Of a stretch of DNA of 64,000 nt, positions 11,901 to 41,615 are shown in pieces. Below the pieces are notes generated by a model, which made no database searches, was not told the DNA's origin, and was given only the letters and a program-made list of their open reading frames with translations. This DNA comes from Lingula anatina (lineage: Eukaryota > Brachiopoda > Lingulata > Lingulida > Lingulidae): positions 196,543 to 260,542 of the forward strand of contig NW_019774425.1 in assembly GCF_001039355.2 (NCBI RefSeq), in the 5' to 3' direction. Numbering within the stretch: position 1 is the stretch's first letter; each line of letters begins with the position of its first letter. Position numbers and translations under genes: made by a program.

Positions 11901-14177
11901 GAAGGCTTACAATATTAGAGAGTTTCCGGTGCAGTTGGGATACGACGGCTAGATTGTTATGTATGTGCAAATGTATCCAGTAACGCGCTACTCTCTTCAA
12001 GTTCCGGTAAAGTCCTGGAATGCTGGCGCTTCCCGCCATAGGTGGCGCTTATTCCAATATAATAACAATATACGGCCCCATAGCCATCTATTTCCAAGGG
12101 GGAGATTTTTTTTTATGAAAAAGGAGACAAATATTACCCAAAAGTGCAATTTTTCCCCGACAAAAATGGCGGTTAGTAAGAACCCCACGATCAACCCCCG
12201 ACTACGTGCCTGATAAACCAAAACAAGCGACTCCTCTCTCTTAAAAAGTCGAAATTTGCATGAACGTACACTTGAACTATTGTAAAAAAGTATATAAGGC
12301 ATATAAATTAGCAAACATAACCTTTAATAACTATTTCCAATAATCTTCCGCACTGGCTAGGTAGGAGCGCTTGTATTCTGCAGACTAGATAGAACGACGG
12401 TATATGAACGCGGTAAACGTCACAAGTGCGCACAAACCAATGACGTATTAATCTAGCAGGCGTATTTCACTGGCAACGGAAACTCTCTATTATAAAATCT
12501 TTATTTGGATATCACTATACAGTGTATATAAACAAAAACATACAAATAATAAACATAATTCACAAAACTTACTTTTGTCAAAGATGGGCTGGGACACAAC
12601 TGGTGGGACAATTTTGGTAAACTTTCCATTTTCATCAGGTAGAAACACTTGGAAACAAAGTTTTACAACGGTCAGGTCAATGTTGCTGGATTTCATGTGC
12701 TTAAACCCCGCTGAAATGTATATATGAAATAACATCATGAGGTATGGATTTTACTATAAAACAATGTCAAATTTTTGCTGTGTACCAACTATAAGTCCCA
12801 AATGTTTTCCCAAGGAATCTATAAATCAGTTATTCTATTTGGGTACCATATAACAAGGAAAACCTAAAGAAATGATTAGATGCTCTGCTTACTTTGGAAT
12901 GGGTCAACTCGGATCTGTTCCCTCTGCTTTAAAGCTTCTGAGACATCTTTCTTCTTGGCACACTGAATTCCAAGGTTTGGAAATCTGAAGTGAAATTAAC
13001 AGAAACGAAGGTGAGAGACTTCATGAAATCAGTTTGTGAATGATCACGCAACATGAAATAGCACCATCAAGGTAATGATGCATGCCATATCTTTTTTTTT
13101 TTTTAATTTCCTATATATGTGAAAAAATATGTTAAAAAAACAAATAAATAAATGAGAAAGAAACAGAAATCAAAAATAAAAAAGACAAGGAAAAAATCAC
13201 ATAAGTAATAAACTTACTGTATAGGTTGTCCTGTGGATCGGATCTTAACAGTGCACACTCCCTTTGTGCAGTCTTTGCCCACCAAGGCATGGGGGTGAGG
13301 TTTTGGAGGGCTACCTTTGTCCACAACACTGACCACAATCACTGCTGGACCTTTATAATTGTTTATCTGGAAGACACAAAATAAAATATAATTTTCAATT
13401 CAATGCTAATTTTGGAAATCAACATTTTCTAGAGAGATGTAGCAAAGAAGTTACGCCACTGAATGAAATGTACAAGGCATTCATGAGCTCAGTCCACTCT
13501 GCTTACTTGTTACTTAACCAGCCATGAAAGTCACAAGCAGATATTTACCTTAATTGCTGGGAAGGTCCTTTGTTCGTTTGTGCTGTTTTCTCCTGGGATG
13601 CTACCAGCAGATCTTCCTTCACATTCATAGCGGAATCTCATTCCTCTCTGTCGAGGCTGCTCAACAATTTGAACCCAGACATCTCTCACTTCTTTTGGCA
13701 TGTTAGCAGCAGCATCAGTTGTTGGTTGGGGTCTATACAGTGACTGCTGGGAGCTGTCATCTTCGTTTCTCAATATGGCATCTAAAAATGTAATCCAGTC
13801 ATTTAAACTTTAAACTAATAAATTATAAGAGTTTCAATAACCAATTAGAATACTAATAATGATCTACAAAAGCATCATAAAAAATGTATTTCTTAGAAGT
13901 ATTTCAAACAAAAATACTAATGTAATTTATAAACTAAACTAACTTAAGAACTATTTTCACTTTTCCTACGAGTGTATCAAGTCAAAAAGAGAAATAAAAT
14001 GACAGGACCTACAATATGACCAGCAAATTTCACAATTTAGCCAGACATTTTCTTTTACATTTTGCCACAATTGTTTTACTTACCAACATCTGACATGGTA
14101 AAAGCGGGTTCATTTTGTGCTGTCATCATGTCAACATTTGCTTGCTGCATCAGGTCAGTAAAGTCTGCACTGTTCAT
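8979..14177 (-). CDS. Rel: Rel-class NF-kB transcription factor (c-Rel/RelA/Dorsal type)
   Basis: Eleven coding exons (14177-14084, 13781-13549, 13366-13218, 12984-12893, 12710-12573, 11705-11607, 11332-11238, 11103-10965, 10715-10626, 10271-10164, 9514-8979) join in phase to 590 aa. The Rel homology domain starts near residue 60 with [20 protein letters not shown], including the DNA-contact loop and its redox-sensitive Cys. It continues with [11 protein letters not shown], a [17 protein letters not shown] dimerisation segment, and QLRRPSDGE, which keeps the RRPS site matching the PKA-phosphorylated serine of RelA. A basic RKRKRK nuclear localisation signal follows. The roughly 250-residue tail is Gln/Ser-rich, with imperfect [16 protein letters not shown] repeats, and probably activates transcription. 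There are no ankyrin repeats, so this is the Rel class, not p105/Relish. The protein acts downstream of Toll/IMD-type signalling and is expected to be held by IkB. Confidence 0.93.
9625..9975. mobile_element. TTAA-flanked MITE, copy 1 (NF-kB intron)
   Basis: A 351-bp segment bounded by TTAA (9625-9628 and 9972-9975) with terminal inverted repeats: left AGAGATAATAACTCTT, right AAGAGTTATTATCCCT. It is nearly identical over its full length to 58591-58935. TTAA target sites and short inverted repeats are typical of piggyBac-mobilised non-autonomous elements. It has no coding capacity; a 62-codon ORF inside it is a by-product. Confidence 0.85.
11916..12489. mobile_element. TA-flanked MITE-like element in an NF-kB intron
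   Basis: A 574-bp segment with inverted ends: GAGAGTTTCCGGTGCAGTTG at the left matches the reverse complement of the right end (GAGAGTTTCCGTTGCCAGTG). Similarity continues for about 45 bp to CTAGATT on each side. TA flanks both ends, as expected for a Tc1/mariner-type target duplication. The interior is more GC-rich than the surrounding intron and has no convincing ORF. Confidence 0.75.
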
Positions 14178-15644
14178 CTTTCAATGTTCTGTAAGTAAAA
14201 ATTAGTTATTAGATTATTTAAATTCAATGAGCAACATATTGACAGTGTTCTAAAACAAATGTTATACATAATTATTTAGAACTGGAAGAAATGCTGCAGA
14301 GATCGTGGCCGTTAAACTTATTTCAGCATTGTGTCATTCCCCTTGCTGTATTTACTAGTACACAAACACAGAAATGTTTTCTACAGTATGATCTCACTAT
14401 GGAACATAAATATTAGATCTATACCATGAATAACTAGCTTTATATTGACAGCTAAAACTTGGATGCTTATGCAGTAGGCTGGTGTTTCTGCTTTTTAACT
14501 GGTTTTTAAATGTTCTGTGAAATGACCTCAGTTCTCATTATACTTGACAAAGTAAATGGTCATTTGTGAAATAAAATATCAACCAAGTTTATACAAAAGG
14601 CAAAGATGGTGATCAAACTCGCCACTTTACTAAATTTTGAAAAACGAAAATTTTGCCACCTAAACTTTAAAGTTTATGGGGCAAAATGCACAGGTACTAA
14701 TTAATCATTTTGAGCGAAAAATGATCTAGAATGAACACTTTTAGCTACGCTAATCAAACTATATTCAAACTGTATTAATTTCATATGGACATATGCGACA
14801 CCTAGCCAACATCACATAAAACATAAATCATTCAAATAATCTCGGGTTAAGAGTTTAAGTATATATACATAAAAAAAAAACAGTGAGCAAAACGTTTAAC
14901 TAAAATAAAGTAACTTAAGCACGGATGATGCGTGTATCTCTGTCAGTATCACTGCATGCCCCTACATGCAAGGCACTAACAATATGTCGTAAGTACACAT
15001 ATAGCATGTAACTTGTTCAGCAAAAAACTGAGGAAATGTGTGTATACAAAAATGAAACCGACATAATCAAGTTTTGCGCCACATTTCAAAACTTAGTTTC
15101 GTGGCGCCAAGTATAACCCTCAACAGTATTATCATAACTAACGTAAGATATGGTTTTAAAAAGATTTCGTACGATTCTGCAAAAAATGCTGACGCTTGTC
15201 ACATGGCAGAACTAAAAACTTCGCAGCTTTTGAGGCACTTCCTACTTACGTTTTCCAAATACCACAAGTCAGCTAGTACTACGCACGATGGTTGTCAATG
15301 TCAACTATGTATCTTGGATATGAAATTATAACTTTAAACCAGCATGCAAAAAGCGATAGGTTCATCCACTCACTGTGTATATATGAATGGTTTACGGTGG
15401 AAATTTGTAGTATATTTCAAGAGATCGAAAAATTCCCTGATATCACTCTTCTAAAAATAAGCATGGGAAAAGCCCAAGGTGAAACTAATTTACTCGTTCT
15501 CATTGGATAAAATAAGTCACATGGGCAATACGGAAGCAAAACCTGTGCACAAGTTTGGTGAGGTCATCGAAACCGTGTGAGTACCTGCTAACAACAGAAA
15601 TGAGGTCCACTTCCTGTTCCACGAATAATAATAATAATGATTAA
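14178..15644. other. Spacer between divergent NF-kB and the TEX55-like gene
   Basis: No coding exon is evident in this 1467-bp stretch. A non-coding first exon and promoter of the NF-kB gene are likely here, plus the promoter of the small gene to the right, but no core element is clear. A short (AAT)n tract lies just before the downstream ATG. Confidence 0.4.
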
Positions 15645-16491
15645 ATGATAATAATGGATACAAACACAGAAGTAAGCGCCAGTTTTGAATCAGAGATTAA
15701 ACAAACTCGTGAACTGACAGAAAGAGAAAAACTTGAGATCGTGAAGCGTGAACTGGTTGCGGCTCTTCAAGACACGAATGACTCACACGACGAAGTTAAA
15801 TCAGATCTTGGTGGTGTAGCAGAAGACAGAAGTGATCATCCAACGTCAGGGGACATAATTCATGAGGTTACTGCACAAGGAGGTGCACAAAAAGAGGAAA
15901 AGGTTGCATATGTGCCACCACTCCAAGATCCATTTCGGAAAGCCGTTCGATATTTAGAAGAGCATAATATCCTGCAGTTGTTTCAGGTAAAGTCATTAGT
16001 TGTGGTTGCTATGGAAGCCAAGCCATAGCATAGCAACTGTTTAATTTCCCCATGAAAAGACAAAATTTACGTCATGTTACTTGATTTGAAAAGAGGCGTT
16101 TCTTTTTATACATGCATGTATTATTCTGAGCGAATGAGCAAAACATTAATGGTTGTGTGAAGTTAATATATTTTACTTCTAAGATTACCTTTTTAGAGTA
16201 AAAAATGTTGAAATTATCATTAAATTAAGGCAGTCAGGTTCAAAGTTTATCAAGCAAAGGGATAAAACATTGCTTCATTTATAGTAAATTCATTTACAGT
16301 TTAAAAATACCACTTCATACCCATTTTAGGGAATAACATCTGGAATAATATATCAACGCCCAGGAGATCCCATAAAATATATGGCAGATGAAATAGGAAA
16401 ACTGCAGGAAGCTGAAAAAGTAATTCAGGAAACTAACAATGATCAATCAGATGTACAAGATGGACAAGACATTGCACAAAAAAGTAGCTGA
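15645..16491 (+). CDS. Small protein with TEX55/RII-like docking domain
   Basis: Two exons (15645-15986, 16330-16491) join in phase 0 to 167 aa; starting at the second Met (15654) would give 164. The N-terminal 80 residues are charged and probably disordered. Across the exon junction lies DPFRKAVRYLEEHNILQLFQ followed by GITSGIIYQRPGDPIKYM. This pattern, a helix ending in L-x-LFQ and then a second helix ending in (D/E)DPIxYM, is that of RII-like dimerisation/docking domains in ciliary and sperm proteins; the C-terminus of TEX55 is the closest I can recall. Such domains bind amphipathic helices of AKAPs and radial-spoke proteins. The family is reasonably likely, the orthology less so. The gene converges on the EML gene. 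Confidence 0.7.
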
Positions 16492-17573
16492 TGATTTTTT
16501 ATGATGCTTTGCATTATTAGGAAATAGCATTTAGATTACCGATACAATAATGATCTACAACCACACAACCCATGAAAACCTATGGAAAATGTTAGAAAAA
16601 CTTGAAAATCAGAGAGAATGCAAGCAATGAAGAATCAGATAAACCACACATTACTCAAAAGGTGTTTGGTAACCCATCAGAAGATAATGATTTCTTTTCC
16701 ACAAATAATCTGTGATTGAATTCAACAATATAACTCTTTACCATGTGAATTCTTAGAAATGAAATTATTAATGTCATATGTTTATGGTTTTTCAAATTTT
16801 GTGTACAAAACATCTCTTCTGGTTTGGAAAATGTAAGTGGTATTATTCAAGCTTACCTATATACCAGTTATAAGTTTATTTAATTTTAAACCAGATGCAT
16901 GGTATAATGACTTATTTTGCCAGGCTGGTTTTTAAGGGACTGTTTTATACATCACTAGTGTACACATAGCTGATACACACCGTTGTACATTTGGTTTTAT
17001 TTATTTTTTATTAATCTAAAGCATGTACATATTACATAACAGTATAGAAAATAAAGATCTGATACAATGATATATGAAAGATTTTTCCTAAACAGATTTC
17101 TTATGTATAACATGTATACAAATAACAGCCAAGGTCAACTACATCATATTTACGAATTGTGAATGTAATACACCAATAAATTTGTTAACAACACATATAA
17201 ATAAAAAATACTTAAAACATTTAATTGACATTAACATGTATCTACTTTCATAAAAGTTTTTCTGCAGGTGATATTGTGCTGTGCTTCCACGTCATAGGGA
17301 AGACTGGAATGCTAAAATTTAAGTTAAATCATGCTTTTTATCATTAAAATGAAATTTTGACACCTTCATGTACAGTCAAGTACAGAATAGGACAGATGCA
17401 CAGAACACAAATATCTTAAATTTATATTTCTTACAAGTACAGCTTGGTATCACATTTAAAAATGGCAACACCCATTTTTGAAAGTCGCTTGTTATTTTTT
17501 CAATTAGGTTTTAAAACAAAATGCCCTGAGGATGGTCTTCTGGTGCTGTCTCCACCTTTCTTTCTTCCTGACT
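16492..17573. other. Convergent 3' region (TEX55-like / EML)
   Basis: No exon is visible. A plus-strand AATAAA at 17050-17055 suits the TEX55-like gene, and TTTATT at 16996-17001 (AATAAA on minus) could serve the EML gene. If both are used, the two 3' UTRs overlap by tens of bases. A short direct repeat shared with 17658-17683 lies at 16250-16275, inside the upstream gene's intron. Confidence 0.45.
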
Positions 17574-35116
<17,543 letters not shown>

Positions 35117-38100
35117 ATGGCAGAAGCCAGCGCTGGGGACAGCGGAGACCCAACACGAAATGAAACTATGCAGCAAGATGATTTACAACAGAGGAGGCAA
35201 TCTGAAACACCCGAGGAACAAAAGACAGCAGGGAAACCAATGGTTCCCGTCACACTGGTGCCCGTACGAGCCGACTGTGTGGCCTTAGTATTTCCACGAT
35301 GGCTTTTTTGGTCTGGTATAATATTGTGTGGAACTGTTGCCGTATGGTGCACGGTATGGTTGGTCATTTCTTGGACCCTGCCGCACTTCAGCGTCCCTCC
35401 AGGTATTATGGAGAACATGGGGGTGGACGGCGTGATGATGTTTAGACAGTATGATAGAAATGACGATGGGGTGCTCAGTTTGGAGGAGTTTGAGCCACTG
35501 GCCCACAGGCTGATGGAAACAAATGTGGGTGGATAGTTACTTATGGATATGCATAATATATGTGATACATACACAATTACATGTACACACAAGCGATCAC
35601 ATATTCTTCCCATTTTGAGTCTCCCCCTTTTTTTTGCCCCCCCCCCCCCCCACAAATGTACTGTAGCTCTCCTTATATAATTTATAATATGGCCATCACC
35701 AGAGTGTATCTGCTTCACCAGCCATGTGAACTTGAGTCGTTATTTAACTTCAAATTGTTTTTTGTAAATGTGTCCTAAATAAATCCCCCTATCTCACCAT
35801 TCATATCCCTCAATTGATACATAGCCTACAAGATGCCCCCTTATCAAATATATAGTTTTTTGAAAATACTGGATCTTCTGTTGCACATACAGAAAAAAAC
35901 TAGTTGCTCAAAACTTGATTCCATGGCTTTGCAATAACATGGTTGGAATATCATTGCTACAGAAATAAGTGAAATGTACTAAATAATCTTATTGTTATTT
36001 TCAGTACTAGTAGTCTTAAATTAATTTCATTTCCTGTTATTGAGATATCTATTTACTTATCTATATATATCTATTTATTATAATCATCAATAAAAATTTT
36101 TATAATTATTGTTTCATTACTGGTTATGTTTCAGGAAACCTATGAATACAATTCCACAATAGATGAGCAAGATGAGGTGGTCACTGTGCAGACTTATTTT
36201 GAACCTCTTCGATTAGAAACTATGACCAAAGACTTAAATGGAATGGTAAATATTTTTTTTCTGTGATAAAATGACCATAATGCCATTTGATTTTCTAATA
36301 TATTTAATTCACCATGCAGTGAAATAGTTTTATGGAATTTAAAGCAAACGTTAATTTATTTTGGTATTGTTTTTTTTTTTTTTTTTGCATACAATACCTG
36401 GTATTGTTATCTGTTATGGAAATATGCCTATTAAAGATTGATTCGAAAACCTAAGACTGCAGTTATCAATATATACTAGTTTTCATATCAATGTATAATG
36501 AAGTAACTATCACTCAATGTAACTAAACAATGATGGGCCAAGTCTTAAAGTACTTAGTAAATCAATAGCTGTTGCTATTAGTGATATAAGAAATAAAAAC
36601 AGAAGTGGCCAAGTCACAAATGCTGACACTTGGATAGTTTTATTATTGTTTTAATAATAAGAAAATTAAAAACCAAACAAACCTTGACAGGAAAAAGTCT
36701 TAATTGATACTACCAGGGAACTAGATTTTGATCTTAAGGTGTAATAGGGGTCCTTATATGATTCAGTTGTTGGATAACATAGTCAAGACTGCTTTTGCTT
36801 TACTTTTTCATGATTTTGATCCAACTATTGTTTGATAGCATTTATTACCATATTATGGATGTATGCATAACAGCATTTTTAACCAAGTCAAAAAAAGTAT
36901 AAATGTTTTTTTTTCTTTTTTAGTTTTCAGGCAATCTGCATTCTCTAACAGGCCTACAGCATTGGAAAACCCCCAACAAACCAGGTCAGAACTTTGCAGC
37001 AAAAGACTTCCTCAATTTGTTACCAAAAGACCGTTCTATTCAGTCCAAATTTGGAGAAGTTTATAATATTATTGCAAACCCAGGAGGAGACATATCTATG
37101 GCTGCACCAAGGTCTAGTAACCGCTACCACCCACCTCGATTGGTTGATGAAAGTGAGATATTTATCCACAAACTATTGACATTATTTCATCCAAGACCAT
37201 TTGTTCACATGAGATTTCAACCCAGAGGATCAGTGGGTTGTATTAGAGCCTACAATGATGACTTTGTTGAAGTAGTTTTCAGGTGAGTCGGTATATTAAG
37301 TAATTTATTATAATAAGCTTTTTGGCTCAATTTTCACTTTGTTTTAAGCAACATCAGAATGAATACATAACATAGCTATTTCTCTATTCTTTTTTTAGAT
37401 TGCATATTTTCATGTCATTTTATTGTATGTCATTTATTGTATGGGAAAGGAAAAAACTTTTTCCAAACATTTGACATTTTGTGTTATCTTTTTAACCGTT
37501 ACAAAGAAAAACAATCACTATCTTTTACAGCAAAATTGATTGTGTTTGGTGTTAAAAACATACTTATTTCAGAATCCATGCAGAATTTCAGCTGAATGAA
37601 CCACCATTTAGCCCATTTTGGTTCACCCCTGCACAGTTCACAGGTCATGTCATCATTCAAAATATGCAAAAAGTGATTTCCTTTGAAATGTATGTGCCAG
37701 CAGAAAAGAACCTCAACGTGGGTGAGTTGTCGCTTGAATGTCAACACATATTTTTCATCGTACTTTGTTTTCTTTTTAGTCCAAGTACATAAAGAATTGA
37801 AACGAACCTGCGATAAGTATTATATGGGATGTTGTTGCGGGTTTTGTTTATAGACATAATTCCAGATAAAGCAGTTCTATAACCTGGTAGATGAACTTAT
37901 GTGGCAAAAATTAAACCACAAAACCCACATCTTTTGGGAAATGAAAGCTGTATAGTTCCATGAACTTCTGATTATCCTATGTAGCATGTGAAATACATAG
38001 CTTGTATAGGGAGTAGCGAAGCCTAAGGGGCTAAAGATTTATGTATTTTTACCCAGTTAAAAAGAGAATAGATCCTGGGCATTTTTGTCACATTAAAATG

Positions 38101-39820
38101 CTACTCATGGCAGCCTACCATTGTGAAGGTTATTTTGTTCCATGCCATTAAGTTTATAAAGTTGACATCGCATCTCAGCCATATTGAAGCTTCTTGCATT
38201 TGTATACGTGGTTCGACTTTATTTACAGATATGGAATGGATAAATAGTGGAACAGATGTTGAAAACATGGAAGTGGACATTGGTTACATGCCCTTGATGG
38301 CCCTCAACATAACAGGACCCTCCGTCCCAGCTATTTACCAAGGGGAAGACATAAGAGAACTTGTCCTTGATTTTATCTCTCAACCCAAACCAGACATAAC
38401 ATGGACTCAAGAAATAACATTGGAGGAAGCTCAGAAAAGAATGGAGACAGTAATGTATCCATTTAAGCAGGTGTGTAAATGATTTATGTCATGCATTCAA
38501 GTTTTATTTCACATGTCATACATTTAGATTTTGTTTATTTCACAGTTCAAGAGACATGGAGTGGCAATGGCTTTCAAATGCAAAAAGATACAAAAAGCTG
38601 CAGAGAATAAAAATGGAATGTGTTTTTTTAATGTAATTGAACCTTTCGTTTTGCATTTTCATTGAAGCAGAGTAAAGCAAGGAAACTTATATAGCATGCA
38701 TTGGGTTACACTCATGTATGTAGCTTAAGTTTTTTTTACTTGAAGTAATTCATTTCTTAAATATACTTAATCTCTTTTCAGGTCCCATACATAAATTTTA
38801 CAGAAGCATACAGTCTTGCCTCCAAGGAGAACAAACTAGTACATTCCATATTACTTTGGGGTGCACTAGATGACCAGAGTTGCTGAGGTTCAGGGCGGAC
38901 TCTCAGGGAAACTGCCCTGGAGAGTTCGCCCGTTGTCTCTCTGCTGACAGAAGAGTTTATCAGCACATGGTCATTGGTTGTTGATCTCAAGGTATGTAAC
39001 TAGGTATTTATGATTAAAACTAGGACCATCAATGCCAAAAATTAAGATGTCCATTAAAATTGAAATTGAAAGCATTATGAACATTTTACAGCATGCTTAC
39101 ACTACCTAGTAATTGTGGTATTTGAGCTTAACATATCTTTCTTCTGTTCAAGGCCTTGGAAAAGGATGAGAACCGACCAGAAATTGCACACCATGCAAAA
39201 TTGGCCATGGAGGCCTATACTTTCCCAGTCACCATGATGATAGCATTTCCCAATGGAACAGTAGTTAGCAAAGTTAATGCTAATACCTTCTTAGATGAGA
39301 CTCCAGGCATACTTGAATCAGGGTAAGTTTCCCAGGTTTTGCTTTTTCACATTTTGTTTATGAGCACCTTGACTGATGAGTGTATGATATCCATTTCATT
39401 ACTAGAACAAGAAAAGTTGGAGATTTTTAAAAAGTGTGTTGATGTGTAAATTTCCCAAATAGTGTAATAAGTTGAAGACTTTTTAAAGAGTAAGATGAGA
39501 ACAGTTTTTATTTTAACTTCTTTATTTTTCTTTCACTGTGCAGTAACTAAGAGTAATTACATGAGATTCAACTTGCATTAGTGTCATCATGTATCTAAAT
39601 CATGCCATATTTCTTTACCCTTGGTGTCAGTAAAATGAGGACATAAGTGAGAACACATACTGAGATGCACAGAAAATGCTAAATAAAATCTTTTATTTAT
39701 TTCAGATTTAGTGATCCTTCAGCTGTGGCTTATCTGAAGTTTTTAAAAGAAGGCTTGAGGTTAGCTGAACCTGATAGAACATTAGCTACACAGCAGACCA
39801 TAGACAGGCAGGAACTGTAG
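35117..39820 (+). CDS. SELENON: Selenoprotein N (Sec-containing, ER membrane)
   Basis: Eight exons (35117-35524, 36135-36245, 36924-37282, 37573-37721, 38229-38470, 38782-38991, 39153-39322, 39706-39820) join in phase to 587 residues, reading the TGA at 38884-38886 as selenocysteine; the human protein is about 590. A single membrane segment lies near residues 60-90. It is followed by an EF-hand with a canonical loop ([13 protein letters not shown]). Later landmarks are [30 protein letters not shown] and [12 protein letters not shown]. The redox site reads [10 protein letters not shown]-Sec-GSGRT, an SCUG motif like that of thioredoxin reductases. SELENON sits in the ER membrane and, as a calcium sensor, regulates SERCA redox state; human mutations cause myopathy. 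The ATG at 35117 is chosen because no upstream in-frame ATG exists. Confidence 0.95.
38884..38931 (+). promoter_or_regulatory. SELENON: Sec codon and Sec redefinition stem-loop (SRE)
   Basis: The TGA at 38884-38886 sits between Cys and Gly codons. Seven bases later, GGGCGGACTCTC (38893-38904) pairs with GAGAGTTCGCCC (38920-38931): twelve pairs with a single G-U wobble, around a 15-nt loop. Human SELENON has a stem-loop in the same place that promotes readthrough at the UGA. The pairing is visible; the function is transferred from the vertebrate gene. Confidence 0.85.
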
Positions 39821-40557
39821 GTCTTTGCTGTAAGCTGCATCTCATGACATTGAATAGTAATATCTGTAACAACCACAATATATTAACCAGAGAACTTTTA
39901 GATAGGAGTCATAATTTTGAGTTATACCTGATATGTGTACCATATATAAGTGTCTGAATAATGTTCTTGTGCATAATATGTTGTTTTAGAATTTGAAAAT
40001 TCAAAATAAGTATTAGAAAATTATGGGAAGAAATTGCACTAACTTGATTATTTTGATCATGATCTTCACCAATGAAAAGTATTAGGTTGTTACAAGTTAC
40101 CTCATTTTTTGTGATGAAGTACTTAAACATCATTATTGATTTTTTTTTTCAAATTTTCATGGTAAGAATTTAACAAAATGTTAATTGTCTTCATGTTAGG
40201 AGGTACATTAGTTAAACTTTGCTGTTCTGCATTGCTTTGAGACTTTAATACAAAGAACTTCAAAGGTTAAGCACTTCAATTGTTGCTTGTCAAATTGATC
40301 ATTTTGTGTAAATACCATTATTTTTTTCATCTCTATTTGTTTTCTTATATCATGTTCTTGACTGCTTAATGCTACAGTTATTTTTTAATTATATTACAAG
40401 TCTTTTATGCAGGTAAAGTTTTTTTATGGCAAAAATATATTATGCAATGAATAACTAAATTTGTGATGATGATACCAAAACATGGAGTTTGTCCATGGTA
40501 TAATTGTATCAGTGATTGTGTAATTACACTTTTTTTAAGTAGTGACTTTAAGGTTAG

Positions 40558-40602
40558 ATGAAGGATTCCTGGAAAGGAATTTTTAATGTGGAATCTTTTG
40601 AT
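40558..40602 (+). promoter_or_regulatory. SELENON: SECIS-like element candidate in the SELENON 3' UTR
   Basis: ATGA (40558-40561) is followed by a helix arm AGGATTCC (40562-40569). A loop carries AAA at 40573-40575, the complementary arm GGAATCTT is at 40590-40597, and TGAT is at 40599-40602. The spacing ATGA / 11 nt / AA / TGA fits the SECIS core, but one or two extra U on the 3' side would have to bulge. A second candidate spans about 40464-40516 (TGA, AAAA, GATAC/GTATC pairing, TGAT). A SECIS must exist for Sec insertion; which segment it is remains open. Confidence 0.4.
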
Positions 40603-41112
40603 GAATTTTTTTTAAAAAATGTATGTTTTATAGTTAGAATTTAACTGGTGGATTACCATTTTTGAAATACCTTTTTCTTTCAGTTTCTGAATGTTTTGTT
40701 CAACAGTAACTGTGTGCCTATGAAAATTGAATGGTAAAGCATTTTGCACATTCAGTTGGATACCCTAACATGGTTTAAGTGAACCCACAATGTTCAGAAT
40801 CTGACCAAAAAGTATTTCAAGATTGGTGTTTTTGCCTTAACTGCAGGTGCATCTTGTTAAGCACATATATGAGTTGTGCAAGAAGCGTGCCATTGTATAT
40901 ATGTTAAGTACGATAAGTGAATAAGGAAACATTGATTGTTCTGATACACCTCTTGTGTAGATGATCTCATGCCACAGTTTTGTAATGGTAAATATGTTTG
41001 TATTGTGATGGCCTAGCAGCTGCCATCAGTTTTTCTCCATAGTTTGTATTTTTTTTTTAATTGTAAGTTAAACCATAGATATAGAATTTGTAGTCCTTCG
41101 TAATTGTTTGCA

Positions 41113-41118
41113 AATAAA
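41113..41118 (+). terminator. Poly(A) signal AATAAA for SELENON
   Basis: AATAAA about 1.3 kb after the SELENON stop, followed by TGTG-rich sequence. This gives a 3' UTR of roughly 1.3 kb, with room for the SECIS. Confidence 0.55.
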
Positions 41119-41516
41119 ACTTCTCTGTGATACTTATTTTGAAGTTATCCAATTACTGTATGTTTGTTTACTTGCATACTGGTTAGTGACAAACAAATCC
41201 ATGCCTTGTGAACAGCAGGCAACTCGGCTGCCATATTTTCATAGTGAGCGGTTAACTTGACTGGGTAAGAGGAATTTTGAAAAATATTTATCATGGCCTG
41301 ACATGCCCCTGTCTCCCCTAAATTTGACAGCTTTGCTGTTTTAATTCCACAAAATATGTTAAGTATTTCACAAAATATTTGATCAAAGCTTTTGAAAGTT
41401 GAAACTTTCAAAATTCATATATATATATATATATATATACAGTATATATTATGACGTACTATTGTGTCCAAATTGTCAAAAGAAACATTTGAATGAATTC
41501 CTTTCTTATTCCAAAT

Positions 41517-41615
41517 TAGTTTTTGTAGAACTCAACTGTCATTAAATTTAACACAAACATATTTCTTAGTTTTTGTAGAACTCATGTCATTAAATTTAAC
41601 ACAAATATATTTCTT
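41517..41615. repeat. Tandem duplication of a ~50-bp unit
   Basis: Two adjacent copies of a unit beginning TTAGTTTTTGTAGAACTCA and containing GTCATTAAATTTAACACAAA, with minor differences. They lie in the SELENON-NEK9 spacer (41119-42280), which otherwise shows only AT-rich sequence and a (TA)n tract near 41420-41440. Confidence 0.85.

Noticed and set aside
15465-15475. GGGAAAAGCCC as a kB site for NF-kB autoregulation
   Set aside because: It departs from the GGGRNWYYCC consensus at two positions and lies 1.3 kb from the start codon; one weak match is not evidence.
40072-40115. Third SECIS-like candidate (ATGA...TGAT) in the SELENON 3' UTR
   Set aside because: The intervening helix has several mismatches and the A-rich loop is in the wrong place.
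41145-41411. 88-codon minus-strand ORF in the SELENON-NEK9 spacer
   Set aside because: No domain, no splice context and AT-rich composition like its surroundings.
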